A DNA stretch of 64,000 bases from Spirodela intermedia (taxonomy: Eukaryota > Streptophyta > Magnoliopsida > Alismatales > Araceae), in contig LR746268.1 in assembly GCA_902729315.2 (NCBI GenBank), positions 7,919,501 to 7,983,500 of the forward strand, in the 5' to 3' direction. A model generated the notes under the pieces. That model searched no databases, was not told the origin of the DNA, and worked only from the letters and a program-made list of their open reading frames with translations. Position 1 is the first letter of the stretch. Every line of letters starts with the position of its first letter. This document shows, in pieces, positions 57,865-64,000 of the stretch. The position numbers and the translations under genes were made by a program.

Positions 57865-59137
57865 CTATCCACGGGTGGAGGATCTCTTCCGATCGCCGGC
57901 GGCGGCGGCGGATTCTCCACGGGATGGAGACGGAGAGAATGGAGCTCCGTTCATGTCGACGAGCTGGACTCTCGCCGTCGCCAGCTGGGAGGTCAAGTCC
58001 TCCACCGCCACCTTCACCACGTCCCTCCGGTTGCCGATGTCCGCGAAGTAGCGGCTGGCGCAGTACACGCCGACGGCCGTGGCCGCCATGCCGTAGATGT
58101 TGGTGGAGAGGAGGCGGATCGGGGTGGAGAAGGCCGCCGCCGCTGGGCCGCCGATCAGCGATATCGCCTGCCCGCTCTGCCCTACCATTCCTTGCTCCAC
58201 CACGAGCAGGCCGGTCTTGCAGTAGATGGCGAAGTCCTCGCAGTTGCTCTTGAAGACGCTGTAGCACCTGAAGCCGCCGTTGGTGAGCAGGTGGGTCGCC
58301 CGGTGGGTGACGACGGCGGCGGGGTCGGCGGCGGCGAGTGTGCAGGTGCCACCGCGGGCCTTGGCGAGGAAGAGGGCGGGGCTGACGCCGTACTCGAAGC
58401 GGTAGAGGACTCCGCCGGCGAGGAAGCAGTCGAGGCAGGAGGAGACGACGCCGCCGCCGAGCTCTTCTCTCTGGTGGGAGCAGGAGGAGCACGCCGCCGA
58501 CGGACGGGCGGGGCCGGAGCTCGTGAGCAGGACGTCTATAACGGTGCCGGTTCCCACCTCTTCCCCTCGGGCCCTGGTGAAATGGATGACCTTATTCTCC
58601 CCCACGAAGATACCTGCAAAAGATAAAAACAGAAGCATCGCTTCTTCGTCGAAAGAGAGACGATCATCTGCCCGGGAAAAGACCCTAGACGACCAAGGCC
58701 CAGGTTGGGAGGAGCGGCGGAGGAGGAACCCTAATTCGTGTTGGGGATCAACGCGAAGATCATCAACAGAGGGGTCTCTCGCCGTCCGAGAAGATCAAAA
58801 ATACTAGGGATCAGTCGTCACCAGCCGCAGATCACGCCGCGGTGGAAGAAGACCACGAGGATATCGTCCTTCGCCGGTGATCTCTCCCAGAGGGAAGCAG
58901 GGAATGGAGGAGCCGACGAAGAGAAAGACGCAGTAAAAGTTAGGAGGAGGAGGAAGAAGGCGGCAGACCGTGGTGGGCGTAGATGTAGGCCGTCCTCCAG
59001 GAGTAGACGTGATCCCCCGGCTTCAAGCTCTCCCTCCCGATCCTGCATCACAAGGGATCTCCACCAACCTTCAGTCGTTCATCCCCAGAATTGAACGACT
59101 AATCAGCGATCACCAACCTGTTGGAGAGGAGACCCAT
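57865..59137 (-). CDS. LRAT/NC-domain protein
   Basis: Three exons: 59137-59118, 59042-58969, 58613-57865; phases close to 280 aa. Exon 1 is only 20 bases (MGLLSN plus two bases). The NC (LRAT/NlpC-like) domain has the catalytic His in KPGDHVYSWRTAYIYAHHG (His18), VGENKVIHFTR, and the catalytic Cys in KSNCEDFAIYCKTG (about residue 156), with an H-C arrangement typical of the family. A hydrophobic region (about 190-215) follows. Mammalian relatives are acyltransferases or phospholipases; the substrate in plants is unknown. The gene lies tail-to-tail with NSA2, only 195 bases away. Its middle has a Cys-rich insertion (ACSSCSHQ, then SSCLDCFL). Confidence 0.88.
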
Positions 59138-59538
59138 CGCCCTTCGCCCGACCAGCAGCAGAACCTTGAAGCCCACCGGAGGCGATCGGGGGACCTCCTG
59201 CCTCGTGAAGACGAATCCAACCGCCCCCTCTCTTGAGAGCCCACCCCTCCCCCATAACCGACACCAACAGAATTCCGGACCGTCAGATAGAAAGCGGATA
59301 CATTTCTCCGTCGGATCAGAACTCAGTGGAGGCCCTGGTTTAGAGACAGACAGAGAGAGAGAATTTGTAGTACTTCGGTCGGATTACAACAGATCTGGAG
59401 ATCCAACAGGGAAGGAAAAGCCTCCTCTGGAAGCTCCGGTCCGCCAGGTCCTCACCGGTTAAGATTTGTTACCGGGCGGTCCACGGTTGTTTCGGACCAA
59501 AGCGCAGAGCGAGAGAGAGAGAGAGAGAGAGAGGGTTT
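59138..59538. promoter_or_regulatory. Upstream region of the LRAT-domain gene and 3' flank of the histone deacetylase
   Basis: A 400-base gap between two same-strand genes, with a (GA)n run at 59510-59533 right after the deacetylase stop codon. The LRAT gene promoter must lie here or in the end of its neighbour. Confidence 0.45.
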
Positions 59539-61040
59539 TCAGGGATCTCTGAAGAGAGGGTTCGTCTTCCTCCACTGGCGCTTGATGGCATCGACAACCT
59601 CGACGGCGAAGGCCTCGTCCTCGGGGTAGTACGCCACAGGATCCGGTAAGAGAGGAGCTTCTTCTAGCCCGAGGACCCCCTCTAAAGTCGCATGGAGGCA
59701 GTAGGCCGAGTAGGTCAGATGGTATCCGCCCTCCTGAACCAGCAGCAGCCGCCCTCCGGCGAGCTCCTCCGCCAGCTCGTGGGCGACTCCGCCGATCGTC
59801 CGGTAGCCCGCCATTGTCAAGCACTGCCGCCCATTGGGATCGAACTGCACCCAAAAAAAAAATACTTAGCCTGAATCTCGCCGCCGCATCGGAGAAAGGT
59901 CGAGGATGATTCTTCGGTCTCTCACTCACCGCGCTGGAGTCCTGGCCGACGACGAGGACGACGACCCAGGGGTCGAACTTGCGGACGGCGGGGGCGACCA
60001 GCTCCGACATGGCGTAGGCGTATCCCTTGTCCCCCGTTCCATTTGGCAGAGGGATGTTCAGATTATACCCGAGCCCCTCGCCTTCTCCGAGCTCGTCAAT
60101 GGCGCCGCTCTGCGGGTGTGAAGGGCCCCACGATCCGTGGTTCATGTGGAGGGAGATCGTCAGCACCCTGCTGGAGCGGTAGAACCCTTCGGCGGTGCCG
60201 TTGCCGTAGTGGACGTCGATGTCGATCACGGCGACTCGCCGGCAGCCGGAGTCCAGAGCCAACTGCGACGCCATGCCGGCGTTGTTGAGGAAGCAGTACC
60301 CGTCGGCGCGGGAGGGCTGCGCGTGGTGCCCCGGGGGCCGCACCAGAGCATATGCGACCTTCCCCTTCCCGTCCAGCAGATGCTTCATCGCCGACAAGGT
60401 CGTGCCGGCGGCGATCAGGGCTGCTTTCCAAGAACGAGGATTCAGGAATGTGCCTTCGCACAGCTTTGTTGGTCCCTCTGCGTCGGCTTGGACGAGCTCT
60501 TCCACGTACTCTGAGAATTACAGACAGGTAAAGGATACCTTGATTTAGGTGCGTCTCAGATCTGCACACCAGTAGAGACTCTGATGAACATGCTCTGGAA
60601 TGGACGGATCGATCGATGGATTCTCAGGCAGATTCCCTAGATCATCCAGATATGCTGGGAACCTTAACCTGCCTGAGAGAGGGGGCGGGGGAGATGAGGG
60701 CAGGTGGAAGAGGGTGGGGGGAGCACCTACCTGGAGTGTGGAAGGAGAGGAGCTCCGAGGTGTGGGCGGATCTCCCCGGATGCCATGAGATGTAGGAGGA
60801 GATGGGGCCCCTGCGTAGGATCGAAACCATGTTCCTCACCCGATCTGGGTTCTCCGGGTGCTTCTCGAGGACCTCAAGGAAGCCGGGGTCGAAGCCGGTG
60901 TCGAACACGCCGGCGCCGGCGTCGTGGTCGAGCATCCCGGCGTCCCAGAAAACGTGCACCACGCCTGCAGGCGACGGCCCCCTCGCTGGAGCAGCGCCAT
61001 CGCCACAGCCGTCGCCGCCGGAAGGAGGAGATCCCGCCAT
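59539..61040 (-). CDS. Histone deacetylase, HDA8 type (class II-like)
   Basis: Three exons: 61040-60731, 60510-59930, 59844-59539; phases close to 398 aa. The N-terminus is Gly/Ala/Pro-rich, then VVHVFWDAGMLDHDAG opens the deacetylase fold. Active-site blocks are RPPGHHAQPSRADGYCFLNN (the His pair), VIDIDVHYGNGTAEGF (zinc ligands Asp and His), SLHMNHGSWGPSHP and VVGQDSSAFDPNG (zinc ligand Asp), then VQEGGYHLTYSAYCLHA. The enzyme removes acetyl groups from lysines with a zinc ion. The protein is nearly all catalytic domain, as in Arabidopsis HDA8, to which these blocks are closest. Physiological substrates are not well known. Confidence 0.93.
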
Positions 61041-61497
61041 TGTAAAGAGGAACCCGATCTCCTACACAACAAAAAAATCCCCGTTTCCAAATGGGCCGCT
61101 TGTTTCATGGGCCAATTATCACGCCATCCGAAGCCCATTTTGGCAAGGACTCGATTAGAAAGTTCTCTCTCTCTAGAAAGTTCTCGGCCCTCTCTCTCTC
61201 TCTCAGCGGACGGCGTGTAGCCGTTCGCGAGCTAACGGTGGAGGTGAGCCGTAAGAGCTTGCGAGATCCAGTTCGACCACTCGTGGTCGCGTGGAATATC
61301 CAGCTGGCTGGAATATTCGAGCGCTGACGGCCACGTCATTGGGCACGTAGCGCATACGGCCACCGTGGTCCCAGTTTGCTGCACTTGGGCTGGCCACGTG
61401 GACGGCGGGGGATCGGGATGGGCCACCTGAAGAGTCCGGAAGCCTCGCACGGCGGTTCCTCTAATCTCCCCTCTGTGCAGCTCTCGGCCGCGCGAAT

Positions 61498-61528
<31 letters not shown>

Positions 61529-61622
61529 CTCTCCTTGACCAGTACGGAACCCTAACCAGAGGCTTGGCGGGAGGAAGGGGAACCCTGAGCGGAACGCTGA
61601 TTGAGCCGCGCCGGTGGACGGG
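61041..61622. promoter_or_regulatory. Bidirectional promoter region of the histone deacetylase and DGD1
   Basis: Only 582 bases separate the two start codons. CT runs near 61165-61204 and 61499-61522 flank the DGD1 side. Confidence 0.5.
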
Positions 61623-62965
61623 ATGATGAATCTCGCGGCGGAACCCCGGCCATCCACATCCGCGACGGCGGAGAAGGCCATCTCGTTCATATCCAGGGGG
61701 TGGCGGGAGGTCCGGGACTCTGCCGATGCGGATCTCCAGTTGATACGGGCTAGGGCGAACTCCTTCAAGAAGCTCGCAACTTCCTTCGACCGTGAGCTGG
61801 AGAACTTCCTCAACTCGGCGTCGTCTTTCTCCGTCCCAGGCGCCGCCGCGTGGTCACCTTCGTCGTTCTCGTCGGCGTCCCAGTCTCCACTGACGATGAT
61901 ATCTACATCGACCTCCATACCGGACCTCGAGTTCGTTAAGAAGATCCAACCCAAGTTGTCGGAATTCCGGCGGGCATACTCATCGCCGGATTTCAGCAAG
62001 AAGGTGCTGGAGAAGTGGACGCCCAGGGCAAGGATTAAGATCGATCTCTCTGCGATTAAGAACGCCCTCGTGTCGGTGGGAGAGGTTGAGGGAGAGATCT
62101 TGGATTTGGACAGGAAGAGGTTCCTGCGGAAGGCTCGAGATGAGAGATGGAAAGTGGAGCGAGACGAAGAAGGGAAAGATTGGGAACCGATTCGAATTTT
62201 GAAAACAGGATTTAGGGAACTTGAACTCAAGAACCCTTCCAGTGAGGTTTTCGGAACCTTCAAAGGGGCCGATTTCATGGAGAAAGTGAAATTGAGCCTG
62301 GTATGAACTTTATTTTTTCTTTCTCCACCTGTTCTGATTAATCTTAACATTTTTTTCTTGGCTTGCTAACTGTACGTGTTAAAACTGCGACTTTAATTAG
62401 TCGTATGAGCAATTTAAGAGCAATATTGAAGCATGATAATCATATTTCAGGAACATAAATAGCTCCGCAGCATGATCAAATTGGTAAATTTTATTGCCTT
62501 TGTGGCCGATTTTGACAGCCATTGGACATAAGAAAATGAGGAAATTATGGACTGTCCTGTATTTTTTATGAATTCGGGAAAGAATTGCCTAGCTTTTTTG
62601 ATTGATGTTACGTTGTTTTCCCTCGTTCTGACTTCAGTATGTGAGCTTCGATTGTGCATATTTTCATTTGCTATCAGATGCTCTTGTTAGGCTGTCGCTC
62701 CATATTTGGGTGGAATACATCTCCTAGTCGCATTAGTAGTCCTACATAATGGACATTCGTTTCCTAGTTATATCGATGCATGTTTTTTTCTTGTCGTAGA
62801 CACGTGGTAGTTGTTGGCATTGTATTCCACTTATAATGAAAGATTTTGGTCTGTGTAGTTCTATTTAGACTTGAGCTATAAATTTTTTTTATCAGAATGC
62901 AACTGTGAATGACTTTAGTTCATGATGTGCAGAAATCAATTTCGTGGGATTCTCAAGAATCAAAG
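61623..62965 (+). CDS. DGD1: Digalactosyldiacylglycerol synthase 1, 5' part (gene continues past the window)
   Basis: Exon 1 is 61623-62300 (226 codons); exon 2 is 62933-62965 (11 codons, KSISWDSQESK), both phase 0. The rest lies beyond 64000. The N-terminal extension has the DGD1 signature ISFISRGWREVRDSADADLQ, then FDRELENFLNSA, IQPKLSEFRRAYSSPDFSKK, ARIKIDLSAIKNALVS and DWEPIRILKTGFRELE. DGD1 makes the chloroplast lipid DGDG from MGDG and UDP-galactose at the outer envelope; this extension is needed for lipid transfer between envelopes. The ATG at 61623 is the first in frame. The DGD2 form lacks the extension, so the paralogue assignment is firm. The glycosyltransferase domain is not in view. 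Confidence 0.9.
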
Positions 62966-64000
62966 GTCAGTCCAAATATTAACCACTTTCCTAGTATTTT
63001 TTTCTATTGAATCGCCTACATCCTTTAAATGAGAATTAATTAGTGTGCACCGTTGATGCTTATATCTTTGTCTTGTTATTCCAATTTGCACTATTTATCG
63101 ACTTCTTTTCTATTTATCAATGGTTTGCACCTCAATTGTATCACTTCCTTTTTCTTTTACTCTTGAATCATCGTCTAAATTTTTTTTTCTCACACTTAAT
63201 GCGATAAGAATGCTGAACAAGGTGTTCTAGATACATGATATTTTTTCCTGTACATTTTTATACGCATAAAATAAAATAAAATAGAGGTTGATAGAAAAGG
63301 CTGTCTGTATACAATTGCTAACTTCTCCGCTAATATGGTGTAACAATATAACTTTCTTTTTGATAGAAGTAAAAGACAAACAATATAATTCCATCTAGCA
63401 TAAAATATGGTGAAAATGAACCGATTGCAATGCCATGTTTTTTATGAAAACAGGCCTCCTGCTTGGGTAGAAAAACTTGGTGAACAATCAGCTATAGTAT
63501 ACTGGAAAATAAACAATTTTGAAAAGTCAACATGACTCTTCCGTTTGGATTATCGTATTTTTCATTTTGGCCACGATAAAGTATTTGAATGTTTAATAAT
63601 AAATGCCATCCATGGATGTTTTCATCCTGTTGTTTCCAAGGGAATTGTGGTTGTACCGACATATTTGATTAGAAGATCGTTTTGATTATAGTTTGTGGAG
63701 AAATAAGAACGACCTATGGTACCGAGTTGCCCCCACCTAAAGGGGATCGTACATGTGGCTGACAGAAAAATTCCATAAAGCTTTACAAAACATAAAGCTG
63801 CTTCCATGACTCCTCTTTATTTACTTCGAGCTCCGAGCAAAGAACATTTCCATGTGAGATTAGCTTCCTCTACGATTGACCATCTGGGAATCTGGAACAT
63901 TCGCAACCATGTGACCTCATGTTATCATCGTCACGGTTTTCTTTTGGTGGGCATTGCAATAATTTTAGATACGATCTCCCCAACGACCTTATATTTCCTG
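62966..64000 (+). other. DGD1 intron running off the right edge
   Basis: AT-rich sequence with no further DGD1 exon that I can recognise before the end of the window. The next exon should begin with the region after KSI-type residues of the extension. No other gene is seen. Confidence 0.6.

Noticed and set aside
57851-58491. Alternative minus frame (213 codons, Arg/Leu-rich) over the LRAT gene
   Set aside because: It is in the wrong frame; the LRAT frame keeps the catalytic His and Cys motifs and splices in phase.
1-64000. CRISPR arrays, bacterial operons, phage or viral genes
   Set aside because: Spliced plant genes throughout; no regularly spaced repeats, no ribosome-binding-site-led gene chains, and no virus-like genes apart from the Copia retrotransposon.

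Overview
The window is nuclear DNA from a flowering plant. Most genes have GT-AG introns, gene-poor stretches are AT-rich, (GA)n/(CT)n microsatellites are everywhere, and every recognisable gene belongs to a land-plant family: NDR1/HIN1-like (NHL, LEA2-fold) proteins, a clock pseudo-response regulator, a CLV3-type CLE peptide, a TMK receptor kinase, DGD1, and a plant-type histone deacetylase. Several open frames are very GC-rich (TMK, HDA, LRAT protein, the DUF-like gene), which fits a monocot or early-diverging lineage, but I cannot name the species.

Left third (about 2.2-30 kb): a tandem array of NHL genes, all on the minus strand. I see seven intact single-exon members (5723-6358, 9403-10002, 14072-14701, 20469-21131, 23261-23944, 25942-26571, 29216-29986) and three decayed ones (2753-3393, about 8706-8775, 11833-12285). 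The first two members lie in a recent tandem duplication of about 3 kb, in which one copy has died. A 3,983-bp Copia-type LTR retrotransposon (15427-19409, minus orientation, CTTCC target duplication, LTRs differing at 7 of 285 positions) sits inside the array and carries internal deletions and frameshifts.

Middle (31-45 kb): a clock-type PRR gene (PRR5/9-like, 8 exons, plus strand) with an evening element in its proximal upstream region; an uncharacterised 3-exon plant gene; a single-exon DUF-type gene; and a complete 8-exon uricase ending in a peroxisomal-type SKI tripeptide.

Right third (46-64 kb) is gene-dense: an FSP1/AIFM2-like FAD oxidoreductase (4 exons), a two-exon CLV3-type CLE peptide precursor, a TMK-type LRR receptor kinase (2 exons), the ribosome-biogenesis factor NSA2 (9 exons, the first consisting of only the ATG), an LRAT/NC-domain protein (3 exons), an HDA8-type histone deacetylase (3 exons), and the 5' part of DGD1, which runs off the right edge.

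Apart from the NHL array the genes are functionally unrelated neighbours, as is usual in plants. I rebuilt the exon models by hand from splice sites and reading phase; for all complete multi-exon genes the phases close exactly. No virus, toxin, CRISPR array or bacterial-type system is present.
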